From: DATDOR01 sp035512695
GTDB taxonomy: Bacteria; Chloroflexota; Anaerolineae; Anaerolineales; JABWBV01
DNA: 45,978 nucleotides
NCBI GenBank assembly: GCA_035512695.1
Contig: DATKDL010000238.1
Location: forward strand, 1-45,978
Direction of reading: 5' to 3'
Of this stretch, positions 25,130-33,868 are shown piece by piece (position 1 is the first letter of the stretch; each line of letters starts with the position of its first letter). A model generated the notes under the pieces. The model did no database searches. It was given only the letters and a program-made list of their open reading frames with translations, and had not been told where the DNA came from. Position numbers and translations under genes: made by a program.

Positions 25130-26021
25130 AAAAATCCCTTACGTGTTCATCATGGGCCTTGCGCACTGCGGCTCGACCCTCCTCACCTTCCTGGTGAACG
25201 CCCATCCGGAGATCGCTTCGGTAGGCGAAATCGAGCGCCTGCGCTTGTTCATCCCGGATAGCTGGTCCCGAAAGACCGATGGGTGCTCCTGCGGGCGCTC
25301 GTTTTACGCCTGCCCGTTCTGGAACCGGGCATTGGCCGGTTTCGCCGCACGCGGTCATGGTTTTGACAAGATCGATTATTTCAATTACACCCCACCTCAG
25401 AAGCAGATCGCAGATGAAAAGTTGAAAGCTTTCGTGGAGGCCGTGCTGGACGTCACGGGTAAACGTGTCTTCCTCGATGCATCCAAACAACCGGCTCTGA
25501 TCGAACCGCTCTTTGCGAACCCCTACCTGGACGTCCGGGTGATCAACCTTTACAGGGACGCCCGGGCGTCCATCAACGCCTGGCTAAAGGACCTCAACCC
25601 GGAGGCATCCCATCTCAGCGCAAGGGCGAACCGGTTGGAAAACGTTCTGTTCCGGACTTTCCACGCCTGGCGCGTGATCCGGTCCTGGCGACAAAAAGAG
25701 CGCGAGCGGCAGGCCGTGCTCGCCTCGCTGCCGGTTGAACGGGTCCTCTCGGTGAAATACGAGACACTCGCCGCCGCGCCTCGAGAAACGATGGAGAAGA
25801 TCTTTGCCTTCCTCGGCGTGGAAGCGGGGCAGGGGACCGTCGAAGGGTTCAAATCATCGGTCGAGCACCATATCATCGGCAACCCGATGAGGATCAGCGG
25901 CCAGGAACGGATCGTCGTGGATGAATCCTGGCGCACCGAGATGCAGGCCAACACCCTGCACCTGTTTCGATTGCTCGGCGGCGAACGCCTCAACCGCGAG
26001 ATGGGGTATGACAATGATTGA
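25119..26021 (+). CDS. Sulfotransferase-family protein, copy 2
   Basis: 300 residues, a diverged tandem duplicate of copy 1: FIMGLAHCGSTLLTFLVNAHPEI matches the phosphosulfate loop, GCSCGRSFYACPFWNR matches the Cys block, and VEHHIIGNPMRISG matches VEHHVIGNQMRLTN. It has an extra basic helix at about residues 165-195 (ENVLFRTFHAWRVIRSW). Two copies suggest two acceptor positions or two acceptors. The end overlaps the permease start. Confidence 0.88.
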   Translation: MQAEKIPYVFIMGLAHCGSTLLTFLVNAHPEIASVGEIERLRLFIPDSWSRKTDGCSCGRSFYACPFWNRALAGFAARGHGFDKIDYFNYTPPQKQIADEKLKAFVEAVLDVTGKRVFLDASKQPALIEPLFANPYLDVRVINLYRDARASINAWLKDLNPEASHLSARANRLENVLFRTFHAWRVIRSWRQKERERQAVLASLPVERVLSVKYETLAAAPRETMEKIFAFLGVEAGQGTVEGFKSSVEHHIIGNPMRISGQERIVVDESWRTEMQANTLHLFRLLGGERLNREMGYDND

Positions 26022-26874
26022 CGGCGCGGTAGAATACGACGCTATGGATTCCAGCCCGGCAAGCTCGGTTTATGACACGGACCTGCTGAAACCCAACTTC
26101 CTCCGGGAAATTGGAGAGGCCTATCGATACCGTTACCTGATCTGGCAGCTGATTTCCAGGAATATCAAAATTCGCTATAAACGATCCTTCCTGGGAATCG
26201 CCTGGAGCATGCTCAATCCCCTGGGGACGATGATCGTCATGGTGATCGTCTTCTCCACGCTCTTCGGCAGGGGCGTCAATTACCCGGTCTATTTGCTGAC
26301 AGGTCTGCTCGCCTGGAGCTTCTTTTCCGAGGCCTCGACGATGATCATCAACAGCATGATCTGGGGGAGCAGCCTGCTCCAGCGGATCTATTTGCCCCGC
26401 ACGGCTTTCGCCTTGTCTGCGGTCGGCACCGGGCTGGTGAACCTTCTTCTGGCCATCATCCCCTTGTTGATCATCATGCTCTTCACCGGAGCGCCCATCC
26501 GGCCGGCGGTGCTTTTCACGCTGATACCCATGCTCCTGCTGCTCATGTTCACCCTGGGCGTGGGGCTGGCCCTGTCGATCGGCGCCATGTACTTTGCCGA
26601 CATAAGCGAGATGTTTAAAGTCGTGCTGCGCGCCTGGATGTACCTCACACCGATCATATACCCGGAAAGCCTGCTGGCCAGCAATGGCTACGGGTGGGTC
26701 CTCCGGTTCAACCCGATGTACTATCTGATCCGGGTGTTTCGCGAACCCTTCGAAACCGGGACCCTGCCCTCCTGGGACGTGTTTCTGCCGGCCCTGCTGA
26801 TTGCCGTATTTACGCTGGTGCTCGGCTGGTTGGTTTTCACCTGGTACTCCGATGAATTCACCCACCTCGTCTGA
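26014..26874 (+). CDS. ABC-2-type polysaccharide export permease (Wzm/TagG-like)
   Basis: 286 residues from ATG 26014; ATG 26008 and 26044 are also possible. The cytoplasmic start YRYRYLIWQLISRNIKIRYKRSFLGIAWSMLNPLGTMIVM is the ABC-2 permease signature, followed by about six membrane segments and LTPIIYPESLL. It works with the ATPase encoded next, which overlaps it by 23 bases. Substrate is probably a surface polysaccharide or lipid-linked glycan. Confidence 0.93.
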   Translation: MIDGAVEYDAMDSSPASSVYDTDLLKPNFLREIGEAYRYRYLIWQLISRNIKIRYKRSFLGIAWSMLNPLGTMIVMVIVFSTLFGRGVNYPVYLLTGLLAWSFFSEASTMIINSMIWGSSLLQRIYLPRTAFALSAVGTGLVNLLLAIIPLLIIMLFTGAPIRPAVLFTLIPMLLLLMFTLGVGLALSIGAMYFADISEMFKVVLRAWMYLTPIIYPESLLASNGYGWVLRFNPMYYLIRVFREPFETGTLPSWDVFLPALLIAVFTLVLGWLVFTWYSDEFTHLV

Positions 26875-27682
26875 CCCGGGCGCGCCCCCAGGGTCGATTG
26901 CGACGAACGATCACGAAGCCGCCGTCATCATCGATAACCTGAGCGTCCGATACCGGCTGCCGAACATCAACACGAATTCCCTCAAGGAATTTGCCATCAA
27001 GGCCGTCACCGGTCAGATCAAATACGATTATTTATGGGCGCTGAAGGACGTCAGTTTGACGATCCGGAAAGGGGAGATCCTGGGCCTGATCGGTCATAAC
27101 GGCGCCGGAAAAAGCACGCTCTTAAAGGTCGTCGCCCGGGTGCTCAAACCGACCGAGGGCCGCGCGCGGGTACACGGCCATGTCGCACCGCTTCTTGGGA
27201 TTGGAGCGGCGTTCCACATAGAACTGACCGGCCGCGAGAACGTTTTCCTGAACGGCTCCCTGCTGGGTTTTTCAAGGAAGGACATGGAAGAGAAGTTCGA
27301 ACGGATCGTCGATTTCGCCGAGTTATGGGATTACATCGACCAACCGCTGCGAATCTATTCCTCCGGGATGCGCGCCCGCCTGGGTTTCGCCGTCGCTACG
27401 GATGCACAACCCGACATCCTGATCGTCGACGAAGTTTTGGCCGTTGGGGATGAGGCTTTTCGCTCTAAATGTGAGGACCGCATGCGGGCGTTCCGTGATG
27501 CCGGGGCGACGATCATCCTGGTGACGCACAGCATGGAAACGATCCTCGGCATCTGCCACCGAGCAGCCTGGATCCACCAGGGCCGCGTCCGGATGATGGG
27601 GGAGACAAAGGAAGTGGTCAACTCGTACATAGAGGAGCGGCGGGAACATCGCAGCAAGCAAAACCCACGGCTGCGGGCTTGA
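26852..27682 (+). CDS. ABC export ATPase (Wzt/TagH-like)
   Basis: 276 residues. Walker A GHNGAGKST (81-89), signature YSSGM (169-173), Walker B DILIVDE (188-194) and the H-loop THS are all present. The Arg-rich LPNINTNSLKEFAIKAVTGQIKYDYLWAL N-terminal insertion is typical of polysaccharide-export ATPases. It lacks the extra C-terminal carbohydrate-recognition domain of some Wzt proteins. It powers the preceding permease. Confidence 0.95.
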   Translation: MNSPTSSDPGAPPGSIATNDHEAAVIIDNLSVRYRLPNINTNSLKEFAIKAVTGQIKYDYLWALKDVSLTIRKGEILGLIGHNGAGKSTLLKVVARVLKPTEGRARVHGHVAPLLGIGAAFHIELTGRENVFLNGSLLGFSRKDMEEKFERIVDFAELWDYIDQPLRIYSSGMRARLGFAVATDAQPDILIVDEVLAVGDEAFRSKCEDRMRAFRDAGATIILVTHSMETILGICHRAAWIHQGRVRMMGETKEVVNSYIEERREHRSKQNPRLRA

Positions 27683-27789
27683 GCGTCGGTAGGAAATCAA
27701 AAGAGTTTGAGTCAGGCGTCTGATCCGTACCGGCTCACACGCAAGTCAAACCGATAACGACCACCCGGTGGGAAAGAATAGGGACAAAA
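27683..27789. other. 107-base gap before the glycosyltransferase fusion gene
   Basis: No gene or clear hairpin. The last bases (AATAGGGACAAAA) provide only a weak ribosome site for the ATG at 27790, or 27793. Confidence 0.4.
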
Positions 27790-30552
27790 ATGATGGATGA
27801 GTCAGAATCCATGGGAACGAATTTCGAAGACAATCCGGAAGAGAGTTCCGCCTGGGCGTTATCCAGGCCTCGGTCACGACCGGACAGTCTTGTCCGTCCG
27901 AATAAGCGGGACCAACGCAGTCTGAGCGATTACGACCAGGTCGCCGGAAAGATCGTGGACCTGATCGGTCCGGAGACCGTCCTGGACGTGGGCTGTTCGT
28001 TTGGGCTGTTGGTGGAGCGATTGCGCCGTCGTCGCGTCGAGGCGGTCGGGATCGATCCGGACGATTCCCTCCTGGAACAGGCCGATCCCCAGATTCGCCC
28101 CTTTCTGACCCGGTCGGAGTACACAGGGCCGCTGCCGGGGGAGCGCTACTCCCTTGTCGTCAGCATCGAGGCCCTGACGGGTCTCCCGGACGAGACCGCT
28201 GCGGCCGCGATCCGCGGCATCTGCCGGAAGACGGACGATGTGATCTTTTCCGCCCAGGCAAAGGAAGAGGAGCGCATGGCGGGTGAGCCGGCCCCCCCAG
28301 CGGCATTCTGGGCGGGGCTGTTTGCGGAAAACGGGTTCTTCCGGGACCTGGCGTTTGACGCGACGTTTATTTCACCCTGGGCAGCCAGGTTCCGCTATCG
28401 ACCTGACTTGAACCTGTTGGATGCCGTTCGAGAATATGAAGGCAGGTTTCAGCAGCTGTGGGCGGAAAACACCGCGCTGCAAGTCCAGGTGAATGATCAA
28501 GAAAAGGCTTTTGAGCGGTCCAAAATCGAACAGGAAATCATTGTTAAGACCCTGGCCTCGCGGGTTCAGCAGTGGGAATCGCAATGGTTCGATCTTGAGC
28601 AGAGCATGGGCTGGAAACTCCTCCATGGGGTCCGGCTGCTTCGTCACCGCCTTGCGCCGTCCGGCACCCGCCGGGCTTCGCTCCTCCGGATCCTTCGTGA
28701 CAGCGTTATCCGGCTCCAGAAAGAGGGTCTCAGCGGGTTTTTCCGGAGCTTGCGCGAAGGGTTAACTTCCCGAGAACTGTTCGTCGCACCCGGGGTCAAG
28801 ACCATCGAACAGATCAACGCGGAAACGTATCCGGATTTCGTCCGATGGACGATGCCCGAGCCGGAGGAGCTTGAGCGACAGCGGACTCAGTCCCGTACCT
28901 GGGATCATCGCCCGCTGATCAGCATTGTGACGCCGGTCTATAAACCCCCGCCGGAAGTCCTGAGTGCCATGTTGGAATCAGTGCTGGCGCAAACCTATGA
29001 GAACTGGGAGCTTTGCATCGCCGATGCGAGCGTGGTCGAACCGGAGGTGCGGAGGCTGCTGCAGGAATATGCAGAGAAGGATGACCGGATTCGCCTGCAG
29101 TTCCTCGACCAAAACCTCGGTATTGCCGGCAACGGCAATGTTGCGATCGGGATGGCTGTAGGGGAATACATTGCCATCCTTGATCACGACGATGTGCTCG
29201 CCCCGCACATGCTTTACGAGGTAGTCTTACGGATCCGGGAAAACGACCTGGCCGATGTCATCTATTTCGACGAGGACAAGCTCTCCGAAGACGGCCTCCA
29301 ACGCCGAGATCCGTTCTTTAAACCGGACTTCTCCCCGGAGATGCTGGTCTCGGCAAACTACCTGACGCACGCCGTTTATCGCCGGACGCTCGTGGAAGCT
29401 GTCGGCCGTTATGATCTGGCCTATGAGGGCTGCCAGGATTGGGATTTGGCCTTCAAGATAACGGAAGGCACGCGGCAGATCGAACACATCCCGAAAGTCC
29501 TCTACCACTGGCGCCAGATAAGCGGTTCCACGGCAGGGGAGTTCGCAGCGAAATCCTACGTCTTCCACCGGCAGCTTCGCTGCGTGGAGGCGCACCTGAG
29601 AAGAAAAGGTCTGATGACGGTGCGCGCGTTATTCCCGATCCCTGGTTTCCTTCGGGCGACGTGGGGCACCTCGGAAGGCATGGTGTCGATCATCATCCCG
29701 ACCAAAGACAAGGCCGATTACCTGAAGCGGGCGATCGATTCCATTAAGGAGCGCACAACCTACCCCGAATACGAGATCATCATCGTGGACAACGGCAGCA
29801 AAAGCCTGAGAACGCGCCGTTATTTCGACCAGCTGCGACGGGACCCTAACATCCGGATCGTCGACTATTATGAAATGTTCAATTATTCCCGAGCCAACAA
29901 CCTGGGGGTCAGGATCGCGAGCGGCGATTTTTATCTTTTCTTGAACAACGACGTGGAAATCCTGCACGCCGACTGGCTGGAAGAAATGGTGCGTTGGGCG
30001 GAGCGGCCTGAAATCGGCGTCGTGGGGGCCAAGCTGCTCTATCCGGACGGCGCGGTCCAGCATGCGGGCGTGGTGATCGGGATGGAAGGCCATGCCAGCC
30101 ATGTTTTTTGGGGCTATCGCGACCACCAGGGTGGTCCGTTCGGCTCGGCCGACTGGTACCGCAATTTCAGCGCCATCACCGGGGCCTGCATGATGGTTCG
30201 CCGGGAGGTCTTCGATGAGGTGGGCGGCTTCGATGAGCGATACGTTCTTGCGTTCAGCGATATCGAGCTGTGCCTGCGGACCATCGAGCACGGTTACCGG
30301 ATCGTATATACACCGTACGCACGGTTGCGGCATTACGAAGGAAAATCTCGCGGCGACCACATCCCCTCAAACGATATCCTCGCCGGAATCGATGATTTTC
30401 AAACGTTGGTAGAGCAGGGGGATCCATACTATAACCCCAACCTTTCCTACGCCGAACGCAAACCAATGATCCGCCCCAGGGACGAGGAGGACCGCGTCTC
30501 CCGGTTGCTGCGGGTCACTTCCCTTGCGCGTATCGACGATCGGGGGAGTTAA
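27790..30552 (+). CDS. Methyltransferase-GT2-GT2 fusion protein
   Basis: 920 residues. An N-terminal SAM methyltransferase domain (motif I VLDVGCSFG at 64-72) spans about 45-200. A coiled region at about 215-265 follows, as seen in long rhamnan-type GT proteins. GT-A domain 1 at about 375-600 has ISIVTPVYKPPPEV and ILDHDDVLAP. GT-A domain 2 at about 630-870 has VSIIIPTKDKADYL, IIIVDNGS and LNNDVEILHADW (DxD-like). Both domains keep a GT2 acidic motif. It would build and methylate a surface glycan, a methylation that may cap or end the chain. It follows the exporter pair. Confidence 0.92.
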   Translation: MMDESESMGTNFEDNPEESSAWALSRPRSRPDSLVRPNKRDQRSLSDYDQVAGKIVDLIGPETVLDVGCSFGLLVERLRRRRVEAVGIDPDDSLLEQADPQIRPFLTRSEYTGPLPGERYSLVVSIEALTGLPDETAAAAIRGICRKTDDVIFSAQAKEEERMAGEPAPPAAFWAGLFAENGFFRDLAFDATFISPWAARFRYRPDLNLLDAVREYEGRFQQLWAENTALQVQVNDQEKAFERSKIEQEIIVKTLASRVQQWESQWFDLEQSMGWKLLHGVRLLRHRLAPSGTRRASLLRILRDSVIRLQKEGLSGFFRSLREGLTSRELFVAPGVKTIEQINAETYPDFVRWTMPEPEELERQRTQSRTWDHRPLISIVTPVYKPPPEVLSAMLESVLAQTYENWELCIADASVVEPEVRRLLQEYAEKDDRIRLQFLDQNLGIAGNGNVAIGMAVGEYIAILDHDDVLAPHMLYEVVLRIRENDLADVIYFDEDKLSEDGLQRRDPFFKPDFSPEMLVSANYLTHAVYRRTLVEAVGRYDLAYEGCQDWDLAFKITEGTRQIEHIPKVLYHWRQISGSTAGEFAAKSYVFHRQLRCVEAHLRRKGLMTVRALFPIPGFLRATWGTSEGMVSIIIPTKDKADYLKRAIDSIKERTTYPEYEIIIVDNGSKSLRTRRYFDQLRRDPNIRIVDYYEMFNYSRANNLGVRIASGDFYLFLNNDVEILHADWLEEMVRWAERPEIGVVGAKLLYPDGAVQHAGVVIGMEGHASHVFWGYRDHQGGPFGSADWYRNFSAITGACMMVRREVFDEVGGFDERYVLAFSDIELCLRTIEHGYRIVYTPYARLRHYEGKSRGDHIPSNDILAGIDDFQTLVEQGDPYYNPNLSYAERKPMIRPRDEEDRVSRLLRVTSLARIDDRGS

Positions 30553-30747
30553 ACCCCGGCTTGATCGCGCCCCGGCGCCCACCCCAGGAGCGCCATCCCA
30601 AACTTCAGCCTGGCTTTATTACCGTATAGCCCAGATTCGGGATTGAATTTAAGAGGTTGACTGTTTAGAGTCACCCAAATCAACGCCTGACTGGCCGGTG
30701 GGCGTCGAAATTCGACGGGCAGCCATGATCTGCAGGAGGTCAAAGGA
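30553..30747. other. 195-base leader with strong ribosome site
   Basis: No gene. A small palindrome CGTCGAA-A-TTCGACG lies at 30703-30717, and AGGAGG at 30734-30739 sits before a TTG. TTGACT at about 30656-30661 has no matching -10. It resembles no riboswitch that I can name. Confidence 0.4.
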
Positions 30748-32619
30748 TTGAGGTTTAGATTGCATCGAATTGCCTGGGGTGTCTTCTTCTCGCTTTGTCT
30801 GACGGTTGCTGCGGCAGCCAATTGGAAAGCGCAGCCGGCAGAAGCCGCATCCCCGGCCAGCCTGGTCCTTGGGACGACGCTGATCGGGGAAGGAGACGAT
30901 TTTGCTACCCGGGTCATCGGTATCCCCTGGTGGAATATGAACGGAGCGCCTTATCCGGATTATTTCATCGCGGTTCAAGATATCAACCGGAACAGTTTCA
31001 AAGTGACCGAAAACGGCTTCTGGGAGATGACCTCGACCACCCAGGACCCGGGGATCTGGCTTCACTGGCCCGGAATATCACTGACGCAGCGGGTGCTTCG
31101 CATGGGGGACACGCGGCCCATCGACGCAAACAAATACAAGCTGCTTTCTTATTACATGTGCCTGGAAAAGGCGCCGGCACCGGATGACTTCGACTGGGCA
31201 GCCAATGTGTTCTGGATGTACGATCAGGCTCCGCACGAGAACCCGAACAATGGGCGGACAAAATTTGTCCTGTTCGTCAACCAGGGTCTCTTCAAGAACG
31301 ACGGCGACTGTGAACTGATCACCTATGACCTGAGCCAGCCGTCCAGCTGGAGCGTCGGCACCTGGAATAATTCGCCCAACATGCTACAGGGTTTCCGGTT
31401 GGATATGATCAACCAACCGGACCAGAAATTCTCCATTGGCTGGGTGCGGTTGACCACCAAAAACACGGCCAATCCCGTCCCGTTTGTCTGGTCGGGCGCA
31501 CCACCCGGAGAGAACAAATTTTTTGTGAGCCTTTCCGGCTGCGGGCAAGATGGGGTCCTCGTGGGGAAACAGAGCGGTTCAAGCGGGACCTTTTCCTGGG
31601 GGGCGCAGGTCCATCCGGGCTTTTCCGACGCACACCCGCTGCCGCTGCCGGAGTCCTTCGAGCCCGGGAGTTATTTCCTTTACATGCAGGACTCTTCCGG
31701 GGGGATCGCATGCGCCGCCAACAACCCGCTCAAGATCAGCACGGCGCCGCTCCTGGAGTTTCTGAAGCCCAGTTTCCTGAGTGGACCTGACTTTGCCTCG
31801 ATCGAAAGGTATGACCCATGGGGCCTGGGGAGCGCCAGCGACATCGACAAGATGAACGATATTGCCTCGGCAAGTTTCGATAACGGCATTCTCAAACTGA
31901 CCGCTTCCCCCAACGATCCCCAGCTCCAATTGAATCTCAACGGGCTCAGGATCGACACCTCCAAATACTATTACGCGACATTTCGCATGAAAATGAATGC
32001 GATCCAGGTAGGCGGACAGGGGTGGGTCCAGCGGTGGGTCTGGTGGTATGACGGCGGACCCAACGTGGATCATATCACCACCAGGGATATGCGGGTGTTT
32101 GAAAACTGGCACACCTATACGATCGATCTGCGTACGGCGCCCGCCGAGGCGTGCCCCAACAACTGTTGGACCGGATTACCAAAAGTTTTCCGCTTCGATC
32201 CAATCGAAAACTTCGTGCCCACTTCCCTGGAGCTCGATTATTTCATGCTGACCGGCGGCGAACGAATCACCCAGGGCAACATGTTCCCGATCTACTACAC
32301 CACCACCGCGCAAGGCAACGCGACGGTGCGGTTCTATTACGACGCCGATAAGAACCCGGGAAATGGGCGCACCTTAATCGGCAGCCATTCGCTCGTATCC
32401 AACGAGCAACCCCAATTTCTTGAGTTCGGTCCGCACAGCATTTTTCTGCCGGGCGTCTCGCACATAAAAATTTCCGATATCAATCACTATGACGGATCGC
32501 GTGTTTTCTATTGGAACACGGGTTCCGTGCCGAAAGCCACCTTTTATATTTCGGCGGATGTGGATGACGGGATTGTTGTGACGACCTGGTACAGCGAGAT
32601 CCCGGTCACCATCGAATAA
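30748..32619 (+). CDS. Secreted protein of unknown function
   Basis: 623 residues with a TTG start, decided by AGGAGGT 8 bases upstream; no ATG is available nearby before the signal peptide. Residues 1-33 form a signal peptide (RIAWGVFFSLCLTVAAAANW then AEAAS). The mature protein is rich in aromatic residues and Asn with beta-type sequence, e.g. WLHWPGISLTQRVLRMGDTRP, LDYFMLTGGERI and YYDADKNPGNGRTL. Two possible halves, about 40-330 and 330-620, each look like a sandwich-fold carbohydrate-binding module, but I do not recognise a family. It ends the glycan cluster, and its last 76 bases overlap the convergent permease gene. Confidence 0.75.
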   Translation: MRFRLHRIAWGVFFSLCLTVAAAANWKAQPAEAASPASLVLGTTLIGEGDDFATRVIGIPWWNMNGAPYPDYFIAVQDINRNSFKVTENGFWEMTSTTQDPGIWLHWPGISLTQRVLRMGDTRPIDANKYKLLSYYMCLEKAPAPDDFDWAANVFWMYDQAPHENPNNGRTKFVLFVNQGLFKNDGDCELITYDLSQPSSWSVGTWNNSPNMLQGFRLDMINQPDQKFSIGWVRLTTKNTANPVPFVWSGAPPGENKFFVSLSGCGQDGVLVGKQSGSSGTFSWGAQVHPGFSDAHPLPLPESFEPGSYFLYMQDSSGGIACAANNPLKISTAPLLEFLKPSFLSGPDFASIERYDPWGLGSASDIDKMNDIASASFDNGILKLTASPNDPQLQLNLNGLRIDTSKYYYATFRMKMNAIQVGGQGWVQRWVWWYDGGPNVDHITTRDMRVFENWHTYTIDLRTAPAEACPNNCWTGLPKVFRFDPIENFVPTSLELDYFMLTGGERITQGNMFPIYYTTTAQGNATVRFYYDADKNPGNGRTLIGSHSLVSNEQPQFLEFGPHSIFLPGVSHIKISDINHYDGSRVFYWNTGSVPKATFYISADVDDGIVVTTWYSEIPVTIE

Positions 32620-33863
32620 GAACCAGTCCGAAATGAGGCGGCGATTGCCGTCCCCTCCGGTTCCGCTGCGACCGGGGCCGTGGGGAGCGTCTGCGCACCG
32701 GTGTCTTCCTGCTCACCGGTCCCCGCGGGTGGGGCGGTCGGCGTGGCGGTCGGTTGTGCTTCGAAGAACATCCCGGTCTGCGGTTCGGGCAGCTTGATGA
32801 TCCCCGCCTGCCAGGCGTAAATGGCGGCATAACCGACCCCGAAGCCGAAGGCGATCATCCACAGGCTGACCGCCAAACGGGAACCGAACAGCAGCCGCCC
32901 GGCCGGGTACCAGGCCTGTTCGAGCCCGAGCCGCAGACGGCCCAGCCCATCGCTCAGCCAACGGATGCGGATCATTCCGCTTTCAGGGTCGAGCCGCAGA
33001 CGCAGCCCTTCCCCGATCAGGTTGAAACCCAGCACGGCGGCGAATACGACGCTCCCGACCGCCACCAACCCCCACGGATCGGTCAGCCGGACCCAGGCGG
33101 TTGCCAGCATCTGGCCGAGCTCGGGGCTGCCGCTGGTGCGGCGGGCCACGAAATCGGCGACGTCGATCCAGACGTCTCCTCCGATGTAGTAGCCAAGGAA
33201 ACCCAGCCCGGCCGTCAGCATCAGCGTGCCGCCGATCTCGAACGCGAGCAGCATCAGCAGCATCGCCCGGATCTGACGGACCACGTGGCGGAACACGATC
33301 TGTGCATCGGTCGCGCCGAGCGCCTGGGCTGCTTCTACGTAGACCTCGCTCCGGATCGACCGGGTCTGCTCGCGGACCAGGCGGGCCGTCTCCGCCCAAC
33401 CGGTGAGCGACAGCCCAATGATGAACGCCGTGACCCCGAGCTCGACCCCGACGATGGCGATCGCCCCAAGCGCCACCAGCAGACCCGGCAGCGCCAGGGC
33501 GCTCGAGATGAGCGAGTCGAAAAACCCGCCGGTTCTACCGGTCGACCAGCCCGCAACCAGGCCGATCAGGGTCCCGAGAACGAGCCGCACGGCTGCCACG
33601 ACGAGGACCATCTGCAGGGTCGGCCGGACGGCGTATAGGAGCCGGCTGTACACATCCCGCCCGAACTCATCGGAACCGAGCGGGAACCCGGTGAGCGCGA
33701 AGGCCTCGAAGGGGGGGATATGCCATTGCCCGGTGACCTCGTCCTGCAGGATCAGGTTCTCCTCCAGCGGGTCGCGCGGGGCCAGTGCGGGTCCGGCGAT
33801 CGCCAGGTATATCACCCCGCCGATCAGCAGCAGTCCGAGCACGAGCGGCCAGTTGATTTTCAT
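32544..33863 (-). CDS. Oligopeptide-type ABC permease, DppC/OppC-like, second pair (C-terminus altered)
   Basis: 439 residues. N-terminal block MKINWPLVLGLLLIGGVIYLAIAGPALAPRDPLEEN is typical of OppC-type permeases, and the EAA loop EAAQALGATDAQIVFRHVV is conserved. A last membrane helix (LAVSLWMIAFGFGVGYAAIYAWQAG) leads into a Pro/Thr/Glu linker PTATPTAPPAGTG. In the homologous first-pair protein (36030-39422) the same helix is followed by propellers. Here the linker runs instead into about 25 residues antisense to the convergent gene and stops. The propeller part is lost or was never there. It starts 5 bases after its partner. Confidence 0.85.
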   Translation of the reverse strand: MKINWPLVLGLLLIGGVIYLAIAGPALAPRDPLEENLILQDEVTGQWHIPPFEAFALTGFPLGSDEFGRDVYSRLLYAVRPTLQMVLVVAAVRLVLGTLIGLVAGWSTGRTGGFFDSLISSALALPGLLVALGAIAIVGVELGVTAFIIGLSLTGWAETARLVREQTRSIRSEVYVEAAQALGATDAQIVFRHVVRQIRAMLLMLLAFEIGGTLMLTAGLGFLGYYIGGDVWIDVADFVARRTSGSPELGQMLATAWVRLTDPWGLVAVGSVVFAAVLGFNLIGEGLRLRLDPESGMIRIRWLSDGLGRLRLGLEQAWYPAGRLLFGSRLAVSLWMIAFGFGVGYAAIYAWQAGIIKLPEPQTGMFFEAQPTATPTAPPAGTGEQEDTGAQTLPTAPVAAEPEGTAIAASFRTGSYSMVTGISLYQVVTTIPSSTSAEI

Positions 33864-33868
33864 TTGAA

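Noticed and set aside
26852..27682. ATPase as partner of the Dpp-type permeases
   Set aside because: It overlaps an ABC-2 export permease and has polysaccharide-export features; Dpp-type permeases use a different ATPase subfamily.
30640..30747. Possible c-di-GMP or other riboswitch before the secreted-protein gene
   Set aside because: Only a 7-base palindrome is visible; conserved aptamer core bases are not found.
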